Source: an uncultured Rhodospirillaceae bacterium (lineage in GTDB: Bacteria; Pseudomonadota; Alphaproteobacteria; Rhodospirillales; UBA2165). From it: 13,040 nt of DNA. Below, piece by piece: positions 1 to 7,079 of the stretch. The notes under the pieces were generated by a model, which saw nothing but the letters and a program-made list of their open reading frames with translations, ran no database searches and was not told the DNA's origin. The stretch is taken from assembly GCA_913041095.1 (NCBI GenBank), contig CAJWIB010000038.1, forward strand, positions 1 to 13,040. The letters are read 5' to 3'. Numbering within the stretch: position 1 is the first letter of the stretch; every line of letters starts with the position of its first letter. Both the position numbers and the translations under genes were made by a program.

Positions 1-274
1 CCGGCAACAGATTGGTTTCGCTGATGACATCGTAGGCGCCGCGGTAATCTTTGGTGGAAATTTTTTTGATAAAGCCGGGAATATCAATCGCCACCGGGCA
101 ACTTGCGATACAAGCAGGCTCGGGACAATACAGACAACGCTCGCATTCTCTTAGCGTATCCGCAACTTCATAACCGTAGGTAACTTCATCAAAGTTGCTA
201 ACCCGCTCCACTGCATCCTGGATCGGCATGGGGGTCTGTTCCTGAGGGATAGTTCTGATGGTTCTTTTGGCCAT
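1..274 (-). CDS. GltA/NfnB/SudA-like NADPH-dependent Fe-S flavoprotein, N-terminal part (runs off the left edge)
   Basis: I translated this from the minus strand starting at the ATG at 272-274; 91 residues are visible and the rest lies beyond base 1. The N-terminus has the family pattern of small-subunit-type glutamate synthase/NfnB proteins: an IPxQxxPMPxQD stretch (residues 9-20), NFDEVTYGY (27-35), and a ferredoxin-like cluster motif with C47, C50, C55 and C59 followed by PVAIDIPGFI (60-69). In the family this domain carries [4Fe-4S] clusters ahead of two FAD/NAD(P)-binding domains and passes electrons between NAD(P)H and a partner. The start lies 14 bases after the stop of the NfnA-like gene, so the two are probably cotranscribed. 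That partner suggests an NfnB/SudA role (ferredoxin/NAD/NADP or sulfide/polysulfide oxidoreductase) rather than glutamate synthesis, but the missing C-terminus prevents a choice. No strong ribosome binding site precedes the ATG. Confidence 0.88.
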   Translation of the reverse strand, partial: MAKRTIRTIPQEQTPMPIQDAVERVSNFDEVTYGYEVADTLRECERCLYCPEPACIASCPVAIDIPGFIKKISTKDYRGAYDVISETNLLP

Positions 275-288
275 GGTTCGATTGCCGG

Positions 289-1257
289 TCAAGCCTCCGC
301 TCTTGGTGAGAAATTGTCGGGTTGTGGCGGTTCATGAGGAGATTGATTTAGTCGCCGGCATGATTCTGTCCAATTATCCAAGGCAACCTTTTCGTCTTCC
401 TTAAATCGTTGCAGCCGGTTCATCAGATCTTCAAAATCGACTGTATGACCATCAAAATCCGGGCCGTCGACACAGGCAAACTTGATTGATCCATCGACTT
501 TAACACGGCAACCGCCGCACATGCCTGTGCCGTCGACCATTATTGGGTTCAAGCTGACCATCGTCTTGATACCGAGGGAGCGGGTAGTTTCGGCGCAAGC
601 TTTCATCATGATTGGCGGACCGATGGCAATGAGTTCGTCGATATCCGCATGCTTCTTAGCTGCCGCCTCAATACCTTTAGTCACTAGCCCTTTGATACCA
701 CGAGAACCATCATCAGTGCAGACGATGAACTCGTCGCAGTATTTTTCGAATTTATCGTCCCAGAAAACCAGTTCCTTAGACCGGAAGCCGACGATGCCAA
801 TGACATAGGCACCGTTTTCCTTATGAGCACGTGCCTGGGGAAAAACAGGAGCGACGCCCAATCCGCCGCCGACGCAAATAATTTTTTTGGCGTCGGTGAT
901 ATGGCTCGGAACTCCCATCGGTCCAGTGACGCTGAAAAGAACACTGCCAACTCGGCAGGTCCGTTGCATCTCCTTCGATGTTTTGCCGACGGCTTGGATG
1001 ACCAGCGTAACCGTTCCTTTGTCACGGTCGAAATCAGCAATGGTAAGGGGGATGCGCTCGCCATGCTCATCAGGAATAACAATAACGAATTGCCCAGGAT
1101 GAGCAGCATTTGCCATTAACGGGTGTTCAATTTCCAATAGGAACGTAGCCTCAGAAAAATCCTGCCGAACGACCACCTTGAAACCAGGTTCGCCGGTACC
1201 GGCTTGACTTGATCTTGGGATACCCATCAACCTTTTCCTCGGGTTTCGGTCATCCAT
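289..1257 (-). CDS. NfnA/SudB-like ferredoxin-NADP+ reductase subunit (FAD, NAD(P), [2Fe-2S])
   Basis: A 322-residue protein of the ferredoxin-NADP reductase-like family found as the small subunit of NfnAB and sulfide dehydrogenase SudAB. An FAD-binding RIPLT motif lies at 68-72 and the nucleotide-binding GGGLGVAP at 130-137. A C-terminal [2Fe-2S] site has C247, C250 and C262, with D242 five residues before C247. In Thermotoga NfnA an aspartate plus three cysteines hold this cluster, so the pattern fits. The DGPDFDGHTVDF segment after C262 is also typical. Residues from about 282 on form a polar, proline-rich tail beyond the usual end of the family. Two starts are possible: the ATG at 1257 (GGAGA very close upstream), or the ATG at 1227 (residue 11), which has AGGA eight bases upstream and may be the real one. 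It is first in a pair with the GltA/NfnB-like gene. The complex would sit in the cytoplasm; electron bifurcation is known for NfnAB but is not shown here. Confidence 0.88.
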   Translation of the reverse strand: MDDRNPRKRLMGIPRSSQAGTGEPGFKVVVRQDFSEATFLLEIEHPLMANAAHPGQFVIVIPDEHGERIPLTIADFDRDKGTVTLVIQAVGKTSKEMQRTCRVGSVLFSVTGPMGVPSHITDAKKIICVGGGLGVAPVFPQARAHKENGAYVIGIVGFRSKELVFWDDKFEKYCDEFIVCTDDGSRGIKGLVTKGIEAAAKKHADIDELIAIGPPIMMKACAETTRSLGIKTMVSLNPIMVDGTGMCGGCRVKVDGSIKFACVDGPDFDGHTVDFEDLMNRLQRFKEDEKVALDNWTESCRRLNQSPHEPPQPDNFSPRAEA

Positions 1258-1328
1258 ATTCTCCGATTTTAATTCGGCTAAGTCCTTATATAATCTTTTG
1301 GTTCTAACTGTTTATGAGGGATATGAAC

Positions 1329-1342
1329 TTGACGTTAGTCAA
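1329..1342. promoter_or_regulatory. 14-base inverted repeat upstream of the NfnA-like gene, possible operator
   Basis: TTGAC and GTCAA arms separated by four bases lie about 70 bases upstream of the NfnA-like start, in the gap to the DUF6455-like gene. Read on the minus strand the left arm is also part of a TTGACT hexamer resembling a -35 box, but no good -10 sits at the right distance. It could be an operator or chance. Confidence 0.2.
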
Positions 1343-1400
1343 TTGGGCATAATCTTACTAGCACCGTAAAATTTGTCCAGGGCGGGACGCCAAACAGATA

Positions 1401-1619
1401 TTACAGGTCTTCGAATTGATCATAAACTATTCTGTTCGGGCAGATTAAATAACGGCTTTCTACTTGGTAGTCGCAGGTGTGAAACATATTACAAAGCACG
1501 CACTGCTGCATTGCGGCTTCCATCTTTTCGGGCATCAACTCAAATCCGCGCGCCACATCTATCTCGAGATAATCGAGCATTCGTTTCATTGGGTAGGGCA
1601 TTTCGTTCAAATTAACCAT
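1401..1619 (-). CDS. DUF6455-like small cysteine protein (72 aa)
   Basis: A short soluble protein with no signal peptide or membrane segment. Its pattern is an amphipathic N-terminal half with a MKRMLDYLEID stretch (11-21), then four cysteines at C40, C43, C49 and C60 followed by PN. A CxxC, a third Cys and a final CPN fit DUF6455 as I know it, a family of short alphaproteobacterial proteins of unknown function. The spacing suggests metal or Fe-S binding, which is inference. The ATG start is well supported: GAGGA lies eight bases upstream and a TATAAT box 26 bases upstream. It stands alone between the electron-transfer pair and the TetR gene, on the same strand as both. No clear terminator follows it. 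Confidence 0.68.
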   Translation of the reverse strand: MVNLNEMPYPMKRMLDYLEIDVARGFELMPEKMEAAMQQCVLCNMFHTCDYQVESRYLICPNRIVYDQFEDL

Positions 1620-1645
1620 GACCGCAATCCTCGAATTTGTCTTGC

Positions 1646-1651
1646 ATTATA
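1646..1651 (-). promoter_or_regulatory. -10 box (TATAAT) for the DUF6455-like gene
   Basis: A perfect TATAAT on the minus strand ends 26 bases before the ATG of the DUF6455-like gene, giving a 5' leader of about 20 bases containing the GAGGA ribosome site. The -35 region 17 bases upstream (TTACCG) matches TTGACA poorly, so the call rests on the -10 box and its position. Confidence 0.45.
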
Positions 1652-1797
1652 CAATAAAATTGCGGCGTCGGTAAGTTTCGAATGTTCTTTATCTATAATG
1701 AACAAGTTGCACAGCGGTTGCACCAAAGCAGGCCTACCTGAACAAATACGTTCACTCTCAGCCAGAAGCAGATATTTTGCGGGTTATAAATTGATGT

Positions 1798-2448
1798 CTA
1801 ATCTTCTAAAATAGCTTCAAAGACAGTCGGCGCGCCAGCCAGGAAAACGGCAATCGAATCCTCGATCGCGGCATCAAAGTTTTCCCGCTTTTCAGAGCCA
1901 TATATAAATTTCCGGATAGCAATATAGAAAATTCCGCCGTGCAGATTCCACGCTAAATCAAATTCCCGTTCAGTTAGAGGTGTTTTTTTGAGGTCGGGAA
2001 AATTGTGCTCTTCTCTTAGCTCGGTGCAGATGCGATCCAGCACTTTGTCATGGATAAGTTTGAGATACTGTTGATAAAGCGTTACCCCTTTAATGCCGGA
2101 AAAAACCAATATGCGCACCCATTCAAATTCAAAAATGGCATTGGTATATTCGTGATAAAACTGGTTGAGCCGATCGGATAGCGGGCGGCTGCGGTCGCTT
2201 AGCAAATCTTCCCATTGGGGCTGCCAGCGTCGCAGATACACCTCTTCATAGACGCGCTTGACGATGTCGCCTTTGGTCGGGAAGTAGCGAAAGAGCAGGG
2301 GCTGCGAAATGCCTAAGCGCCTGGCGAGTTCCCGTGTCTGGCCATCAAAACCAACTTCGGCGAAATAGCGCACTGCTTCATCAATAATTTGCTGCTCGCG
2401 TTCATCACGGCTTAAACGTTTGCGTTTTTTGATTTTGGTTTGGGGCAC
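1798..2448 (-). CDS. TetR-family transcriptional regulator
   Basis: A 216-residue protein, a usual length for TetR regulators. The N-terminal DNA-binding domain is clear: IIDEAVRYFAEVGF (21-34), then helix-turn-helix residues of about 37-56 including RELARRLGISQPLLFRYF and the TKGDI that follows. The C-terminal all-helical part (about 70-216) would bind a ligand and dimerise; its sequence does not reveal the ligand. The start is a GTG at 2446-2448 with only a weak upstream purine stretch. The basic N-terminal tail (KIKKRKR) is common in TetR proteins. The gene is divergent from coxM across 165 bases that contain a palindromic TGATCA pair, so it most likely controls the molybdenum hydroxylase operon and perhaps itself. 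This is inference from layout. Confidence 0.93.
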   Translation of the reverse strand: MPQTKIKKRKRLSRDEREQQIIDEAVRYFAEVGFDGQTRELARRLGISQPLLFRYFPTKGDIVKRVYEEVYLRRWQPQWEDLLSDRSRPLSDRLNQFYHEYTNAIFEFEWVRILVFSGIKGVTLYQQYLKLIHDKVLDRICTELREEHNFPDLKKTPLTEREFDLAWNLHGGIFYIAIRKFIYGSEKRENFDAAIEDSIAVFLAGAPTVFEAILED

Positions 2449-2504
2449 GCTTTAGATCTCTTTCCAAATTGCTATTGCCCATGAGTTTTAGACCATTGGC
2501 ACCA

Positions 2505-2532
2505 TTGACAGAAATTGAATGCGGCGTAATAT
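2505..2532 (+). promoter_or_regulatory. Putative sigma-70 promoter for the coxM-coxS-coxL operon
   Basis: A perfect TTGACA (2505-2510) is followed after 16 bases by TAATAT (2527-2532), which keeps the important TA...T positions. Transcription would begin near 2539, about 75 bases before the coxM start. The -35 lies inside a direct repeat, ACCATTG at 2492-2498 and 2501-2507. A weaker alternative, TTGATC-16-TAATAT at 2550-2577, lies downstream. Confidence 0.45.
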
Positions 2533-2542
2533 CATTCCTTAT

Positions 2543-2556
2543 TGATCATTTGATCA
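2543..2556. promoter_or_regulatory. Double TGATCA element, candidate TetR operator
   Basis: Two copies of the self-complementary hexamer TGATCA, two bases apart, lie in the divergent tetR-coxM gap just downstream of the predicted transcription start (about +4 to +17). TTATT and AATAA flank the element on the outside, making the area roughly symmetric. A TetR protein bound here would block coxM transcription and could also control tetR. A related half, CATTTGATCA, recurs at 7080-7089 upstream of the VOC gene. Confidence 0.4.
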
Positions 2557-2613
2557 CTTTAATAACAATAATAATATTTGCCCAGTATTAAAAAATAAAA
2601 TTGGGAGGCTCAA

Positions 2614-3471
2614 TTGAAACCGTCAGCATTTAATTATGCTAAGCCTTCATCAGTGGATGAAGTCCTTGGCCTGCTTAGTGAATATGGCGATGAGGCAACA
2701 ATTTTAGCCGGTGGTCAAAGTTTAGTGCCGACCATGAATATGCGTTTATCGGCTCCATCTTTGGTTATCGATATTAATGGCCTAGCGGAATTAAGCGGTA
2801 TCTCGAGCAATGGGGAAAGCCTTCGCATTGGCGCGTTGACCCGCCACGTTGAAATTGAGAACTCGTCGGAAATTGCTGAACATGCGCCTCTCATCACCAT
2901 GGCAATGCCGTCAATTGCTCATCCCGCCATTCGTAATCGCGGTACCATGGGCGGCAGTATCGCGATGGCGGACCCGGCAGCGGAAATGCCCGCCTGTCTT
3001 TGTGCTCTTGGCGCTGAAATTGAGATTACCGGAGGCAGCGGAGCCCGCAAAGTCGCGGCGACAGATTTTTTCAAAGGTCTCTACGATACTGATCTCGGTG
3101 GTGATGAGATAATAACAGCCATTGAAATTCCCAAAATTAGTGCCGGATACTGCTCGGCTTTTGATGAACTGGCGCGGCGGCACGGCGATTATGCGATGTG
3201 TGGAGCAGCCGCACATGCCAAAGTTGATGGCTTAGTGATTTCAGATTTACGGCTGGTGTTCTTCGCTGTCGGCGGCACACCTGTCGTTGCTGCTGCAGTA
3301 GGTTCTGCCATGGCAGACCAGACGGTCGATGAGATCAGTATCGCCGCAGCGCAACATGCAGTTGAGGATGATCTCTCGCCTTTTGATGATCTGCAATGCT
3401 CGGCGACGCTCAGGATGCATTACGCCAAAGAATTGACCAAACGCATTCTTAACACGCTGGTTGCCGGATAG
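2614..3471 (+). CDS. Molybdenum hydroxylase FAD-binding medium subunit (CoxM type)
   Basis: A 285-residue FAD subunit of the xanthine dehydrogenase/CO dehydrogenase medium-subunit family, of normal length. The N-terminus KPSAFNYAKPSSVDEVL is typical. The two FAD-binding motifs are AGGQSLVP (32-39) and TMGGSIAMADPAAEMP (111-126); the second has Met where His is common. The C-terminal CO-dehydrogenase flavoprotein domain occupies about 175-283. The subunit takes electrons from the 2Fe-2S subunit and hands them to an acceptor in the cytoplasm. Translation starts at an unusual TTG (2614-2616). It is supported by GGGAGG five bases upstream and by the family N-terminus, and no ATG or GTG lies nearby in frame. 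First gene of a three-gene operon in the order M-S-L, followed by coxS after 16 bases. Confidence 0.93.
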   Translation: MKPSAFNYAKPSSVDEVLGLLSEYGDEATILAGGQSLVPTMNMRLSAPSLVIDINGLAELSGISSNGESLRIGALTRHVEIENSSEIAEHAPLITMAMPSIAHPAIRNRGTMGGSIAMADPAAEMPACLCALGAEIEITGGSGARKVAATDFFKGLYDTDLGGDEIITAIEIPKISAGYCSAFDELARRHGDYAMCGAAAHAKVDGLVISDLRLVFFAVGGTPVVAAAVGSAMADQTVDEISIAAAQHAVEDDLSPFDDLQCSATLRMHYAKELTKRILNTLVAG

Positions 3472-3487
3472 GGGGGGGGAGATAAAA

Positions 3488-3976
3488 ATGACAACAGTAA
3501 TTGAACAAATTCAAATTTCAGCCACCGTAAATGGTGAAAAAGTTACGCGGCTGATTGAGCCCCGCCTCTCATTGGTTGATTTTCTCCGCAATGAGTTGGA
3601 GCTAACCGGTACCCATGTTGGCTGTGAGCACGGTGTTTGCGGCGCCTGTACGGTCCGTGTTAATGGAGAGATCGTCCGCGGCTGCCTAATGCTGGCGGTT
3701 CAGGCTGGCGGCACTGAGATTATGACCATTGAAGGCGAGTCTGATGGCGGCGAAATAGCTGATCTGCAAAAAGCCTTTCATGAACGCAATGCAGCGCAAT
3801 GCGGATTTTGTACGCCGGGCTTGATTATGACGACGACGGAATTGCTTAAAACCAATCCTGATCCCAACCGCGCCGAAATCCGAGAGTATTTGTCCGGAAA
3901 CTATTGCCGCTGTACAGGCTATGAAGCAATTGTCGATGCGATTGAAACGGTCGCAACTGAAAGAAAGGGAGGGTAG
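3488..3976 (+). CDS. Molybdenum hydroxylase 2Fe-2S small subunit (CoxS type)
   Basis: A 162-residue iron-sulfur subunit. A plant-type ferredoxin domain carries C46, C51, C54 and C66 (CEHGVCGAC). A helical [2Fe-2S]-binding domain carries C105 and C108 (QCGFCTPG) and C140 and C142 (YCRCTGY). All eight ligands are present, so both clusters should form and relay electrons from the molybdenum site to FAD. The start used is the ATG at 3488, preceded by a run of G then AGATAAAA. A longer reading from a TTG at 3461 would overlap coxM and add residues that the family lacks. The gene ends three bases before coxL, with a GGGAGGG stretch near its stop acting as coxL's ribosome site. Confidence 0.95.
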   Translation: MTTVIEQIQISATVNGEKVTRLIEPRLSLVDFLRNELELTGTHVGCEHGVCGACTVRVNGEIVRGCLMLAVQAGGTEIMTIEGESDGGEIADLQKAFHERNAAQCGFCTPGLIMTTTELLKTNPDPNRAEIREYLSGNYCRCTGYEAIVDAIETVATERKGG

Positions 3977-3979
3977 GTC

Positions 3980-6361
3980 ATGGCTGATATGATTAAAGAC
4001 CACATCCTCGACCGTCCCAACAGCTATATTGGAAAAACGATTCCGCGACCGAATGCCAAACGTCTCTTGAGTGGCCGTGGCACCTTTACCGATGACGTAA
4101 AATTACTGCGCATGACCCATGTTGCTTTTTTGCGCTCAACCTATGCCCATGCCGAGATTGTTAGCATTGATGCCAGTGCTGCCAAAGAAAGCAATGGTGT
4201 GGTTGCCGTTGTCACTGGTGCGGAAATGGCGGAAGTGTGTTCACCTTGGGTGGGCGTGTTGAGCCATCTCGAAGGCCTGAAATCGGCGCCGCAGCATGCA
4301 TTGGCTGTAAAAAAAGCGTCCTGGCAGGGTGAGCCGGTTGTCGCCGTGGTCGCCAATACCCGCGCCCAAGCGGAAGATGCCATTGAACTTGTCGAAATCG
4401 AGTGGAAAGAGCTGCCGGTGGTGACTGATATGGAAACAGCACTTGATGCAGACACACCGCTGATCCATCCGGAACTTGGTGATAATCTGGCCTGGCGGCG
4501 AGAATTGGATGTCGGTGATGTCGATGGCGCCTATGCCAATGCTGATCATGTTATCGAAGAAACCTATATTTCTAATCGCCACACCGGTGTATGCTTAGAG
4601 ACGCGTGGTATTCTCGCCGATTATAATCCCGGCGAAGACCAGTTGACGATTTATCATTCAACCCAGGCGCCGCACATGATGCAAAGCCTGTTCGCCAAAC
4701 ATCTCGATATTGAGGAGCATAAAATCCGGGTGATTTGCAAGGATGTTGGTGGCTCTTACGGTATCAAAGTGCACTCCTATCCGGATGAATACGCGACGGT
4801 GGCTTTGGCTTACATGTTGAAACGCCCGGTAAAATTTACGGCTGATCGGCTCGAGTCTTTCACCAGCGATATTCACGCCCGGGATCACCGGATTAAAACC
4901 AAAATTGCGGTTTCAAATGAGGGTGAAATTCAAGCCTTCGAAATCGATGATCTCACCGGCATCGGGCCCTATTCAGTTTATCCGCGGACCAGCGGCATCG
5001 AGGCCAATCAGGTGGTTAATCTGACGGGCGGCCAATATCTCAATCCCAACTACCGGGCGATGGCAACGGTGGTGCTGCAAAATAAATCACCGATGTGCCA
5101 ATACCGGGCGGTCGGTCACCCAATCTTGACGATGATCACCGAAGGTATGGTCGATGATGCGGCGCGTAAAATCGGCATGGACCCGCTTGAAATCCGCCGC
5201 AAAAACCTAGTGCCGGATGATGCCTATCCTTATACCGCGCCATCGGGATTGCCGTTTGAAAACCTCTCTCATCAGGCGAGCTTGGAAAAACTTGTCAAGA
5301 TGATGGATTACGATGGGCTCCGCAAAGATCAAGCCGAAGCGCGCGAGCAAGGCATTTACCGAGGCATCGGTCTCGCGACCTTTATTGAAGTGACCAATCC
5401 CGGACCAGCCTTCTATGGTGTCGGTGGGGCGCCGATCTCGGCTCAGGATGGTGCGACGATGCGGCTTGATGCCAAAGGCAATGTTATTGTTGAAATTGGC
5501 GTTACCGAGCAAGGCCAAGGTGCTGAGGCGGTTGTAGCCCAATGTGCGGCAACAGCGCTTGGCGTCACTATGGACAAAATCAAAGTCATCGCCGGTGATA
5601 CGGATATCACGCCTTATGGCGGCGGTACTTGGGGCTCGCGGGCGGCTGGTATCGGCGGTGAAGCAGCCGTCCAGGCCGGCAAGGCGCTGCGTCAAAATAT
5701 TGTCGAAGTGGCAGGTATCATGCTGCAAAGTGATCCATCGACGCTGGATATTCGCGACAATAAGATTGTCGATCTGGCCGATGGCAAAGAGCGGATTGAG
5801 CTCTCAGAAGTTGGGCGTGTCTGTTATTACCGCCCCGATACGCTGCCGAAAGACTACCAGTCGGAGCTCGTCGTCACCCGCCACTATGTGCCGAAGCAGT
5901 TTCCCTTTGCCTTTACCAATGGCGTGCAGGGCTGCTACCTGGAAGTCGATACCAATACCGGCTTCATTGATTTTAAAAAATTCTGTGTGGTCGAGGATTG
6001 CGGCACGGTGATTAATCCGCAACTGGTCGACGAGCAGGTCCGGGGCGGAGTCATTCAAGGGCTCGGCGGCGCGCTCTTAGAAGAATGCCTCTACAGTCCG
6101 GAAGGTCAGCTGCTTAATGGGACGATGGCTGACTATTTAGTGCCGATGGCGGCGGAAATGCCGGATATCGAAGTTGGCCATGTTGAAAGCCCAACCTTGG
6201 ATTCCGAGCTCGGCGCTAAAGGGGCTGGTGAAGCCGGTACTGGCGGCGCACCAGCTGTGGTGATGAATGCGATCAATGACGCCCTTAATCCGCTCGGCGG
6301 CAAGGTAACCGTTCAGCCCTTCACCCCAGAGCGCATTCTCCAGGCGATTGGCAAGATCTAA
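3980..6361 (+). CDS. Molybdenum hydroxylase large (molybdopterin-binding) subunit, CoxL-like, not a CO dehydrogenase
   Basis: A 793-residue catalytic subunit of the xanthine dehydrogenase family. Residues of about 24-140 form the a/b hammerhead domain (PRPNAKRLLSGRGTF at its start), and the rest is the molybdopterin-cytosine-dinucleotide domain. Visible motifs are GGSYGIK (257-263, where relatives usually have GGGFGxK), TEQGQG, GTWGSR, and the active-site KGAGEAG with the expected catalytic glutamate E751. The substrate loop reads QYRAVGHP (374-381). CO dehydrogenase has AYRCSFR and the so-called form II proteins AYRGAGR, so the copper-binding cysteine is replaced by A377 and CO oxidation is very unlikely. 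Hydroxylation of an aldehyde, purine, N-heterocycle or other small molecule is expected; the substrate is unknown. Last gene of the operon. No coxD/E/F-type maturation genes lie in this window. The stop overlaps the tail of a convergent gene remnant. Confidence 0.92.
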   Translation: MADMIKDHILDRPNSYIGKTIPRPNAKRLLSGRGTFTDDVKLLRMTHVAFLRSTYAHAEIVSIDASAAKESNGVVAVVTGAEMAEVCSPWVGVLSHLEGLKSAPQHALAVKKASWQGEPVVAVVANTRAQAEDAIELVEIEWKELPVVTDMETALDADTPLIHPELGDNLAWRRELDVGDVDGAYANADHVIEETYISNRHTGVCLETRGILADYNPGEDQLTIYHSTQAPHMMQSLFAKHLDIEEHKIRVICKDVGGSYGIKVHSYPDEYATVALAYMLKRPVKFTADRLESFTSDIHARDHRIKTKIAVSNEGEIQAFEIDDLTGIGPYSVYPRTSGIEANQVVNLTGGQYLNPNYRAMATVVLQNKSPMCQYRAVGHPILTMITEGMVDDAARKIGMDPLEIRRKNLVPDDAYPYTAPSGLPFENLSHQASLEKLVKMMDYDGLRKDQAEAREQGIYRGIGLATFIEVTNPGPAFYGVGGAPISAQDGATMRLDAKGNVIVEIGVTEQGQGAEAVVAQCAATALGVTMDKIKVIAGDTDITPYGGGTWGSRAAGIGGEAAVQAGKALRQNIVEVAGIMLQSDPSTLDIRDNKIVDLADGKERIELSEVGRVCYYRPDTLPKDYQSELVVTRHYVPKQFPFAFTNGVQGCYLEVDTNTGFIDFKKFCVVEDCGTVINPQLVDEQVRGGVIQGLGGALLEECLYSPEGQLLNGTMADYLVPMAAEMPDIEVGHVESPTLDSELGAKGAGEAGTGGAPAVVMNAINDALNPLGGKVTVQPFTPERILQAIGKI

Positions 6362-6615
6362 ATCGTGGGATTGCCGCTGAGGCCTAAGGCATAGCGGCCA
6401 AACTCTGCACCCAAGACATCCCAGGAAATGCTGATATGAGTATTGCCGACGCTGGCATCCCGATAGTGGCGCTGGATCGGATTGGTCTTATAAGCACCGC
6501 TGCTGCCAGTCGCTTTATAAAGCCCTTCAACAGCGTCAAAGCATAGATTGGCGACGTAAGCTGCGTTGCCAGTCGACTTGGTTGGTAATTTCCATCACAC
6601 CATCAGCCAATGTAG
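6358..6615 (-). pseudogene. 3' remnant of an acyl-CoA-dehydrogenase-like flavin monooxygenase (HsaA/HpaB-type C-terminus)
   Basis: Minus-strand reading from about 6574 down to the TAG at 6358-6360 gives roughly 70 residues resembling the last part of acyl-CoA-dehydrogenase-fold monooxygenases. They include an AVEGLYKATGSSGAY stretch, NPIQRHYRD, then GNTHISISWDVLG and GRYALGL. Upstream the homology appears to continue in another frame (ADGVMEITNQVDWQ), so a frameshift lies at about 6563-6574, and an in-frame stop is at 6595-6597. The other 300 or so residues expected are absent, because the VOC gene begins right there. This is therefore a truncated, frameshifted gene, apparently left by a deletion. 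Family relatives hydroxylate phenols or steroid-ring catechol precursors with a flavin reductase. Its stop overlaps the stop of coxL on the other strand. Confidence 0.62.
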
Positions 6616-6617
6616 AC

Positions 6618-7028
6618 TCACTTTTCGTAGTAATTGATCTCAACGGTAACTTTGTTCGGGTCCTCGGCAAAAATTTGCAGCAGTCCCAAACTTGGCACCT
6701 CACGTTCGCGGTAACTGACGCTGCGGTCTTCAAGAATTTTTTTGAGACCTTCCGGATCGGAGGCCCTGAAAGCGAGATGATCAACGGCACCACCGCCATC
6801 CGGGAATTCGTAATCTTTGACGCCGAGATAGTTGTAAAGGCCGTCCGGGTTGTCAGGATCAAACCCAACCAGATGAACAACCGGCATATCGCCCGCATAC
6901 ATCCAATAACCTGGGAACGGAAAATCAGGCCGTGGTCCGATTTCAAGACCAAGCGCCTCATAAAAATCCTTGGTTTCCTCTATGCGAAGTGTGCGGATTG
7001 AGTAATGATCTATTTTTTCCAGGGGCAT
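6618..7028 (-). CDS. VOC-superfamily (glyoxalase/extradiol dioxygenase fold) metal protein
   Basis: A 136-residue single-module VOC protein made of two beta-alpha-beta-beta-beta repeats. The four positions usually holding the metal are occupied: H8 (IDHYS), H52 (VVHLVG), H84 (VDHLAF) and E130 (VTVEINY). It can thus be a metal-dependent lyase, epimerase, dioxygenase or resistance protein; the exact reaction cannot be read. DPNKVTVE near the end is a common VOC signature. The ATG has GAGG six bases upstream. It follows the TRAP binding-protein gene after 157 bases that include a terminator, so it probably has its own promoter. A TTATTGATCA copy of the putative TetR operator half lies in that gap. 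A monooxygenase relic directly follows it, hinting at a former aromatic-degradation pair. Confidence 0.88.
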   Translation of the reverse strand: MPLEKIDHYSIRTLRIEETKDFYEALGLEIGPRPDFPFPGYWMYAGDMPVVHLVGFDPDNPDGLYNYLGVKDYEFPDGGGAVDHLAFRASDPEGLKKILEDRSVSYREREVPSLGLLQIFAEDPNKVTVEINYYEK

Positions 7029-7079
7029 TTTTGGCCTCGTTTAAGCTGGTGATAATTCACTGACACTTGGCTAAGTATT

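Noticed and set aside
1694..1699. Plus-strand TATAAT as a promoter
   Set aside because: There is no acceptable -35 box and no plus-strand gene downstream before the minus-strand TetR gene.
5207..5728. 173-codon minus-strand open frame inside coxL
   Set aside because: It is antisense to conserved coxL motifs, has no ribosome site or recognisable domain, and fits a shadow frame.
3980..6361. Annotation of the large subunit as aerobic CO dehydrogenase
   Set aside because: The cysteine of AYRCSFR is replaced by A377 in QYRAVGHP, so the Mo-Cu site cannot form.
6582..7001. 139-codon plus-strand open frame over the VOC gene
   Set aside because: The opposite strand encodes a VOC protein with all four metal positions; this frame has no family features.
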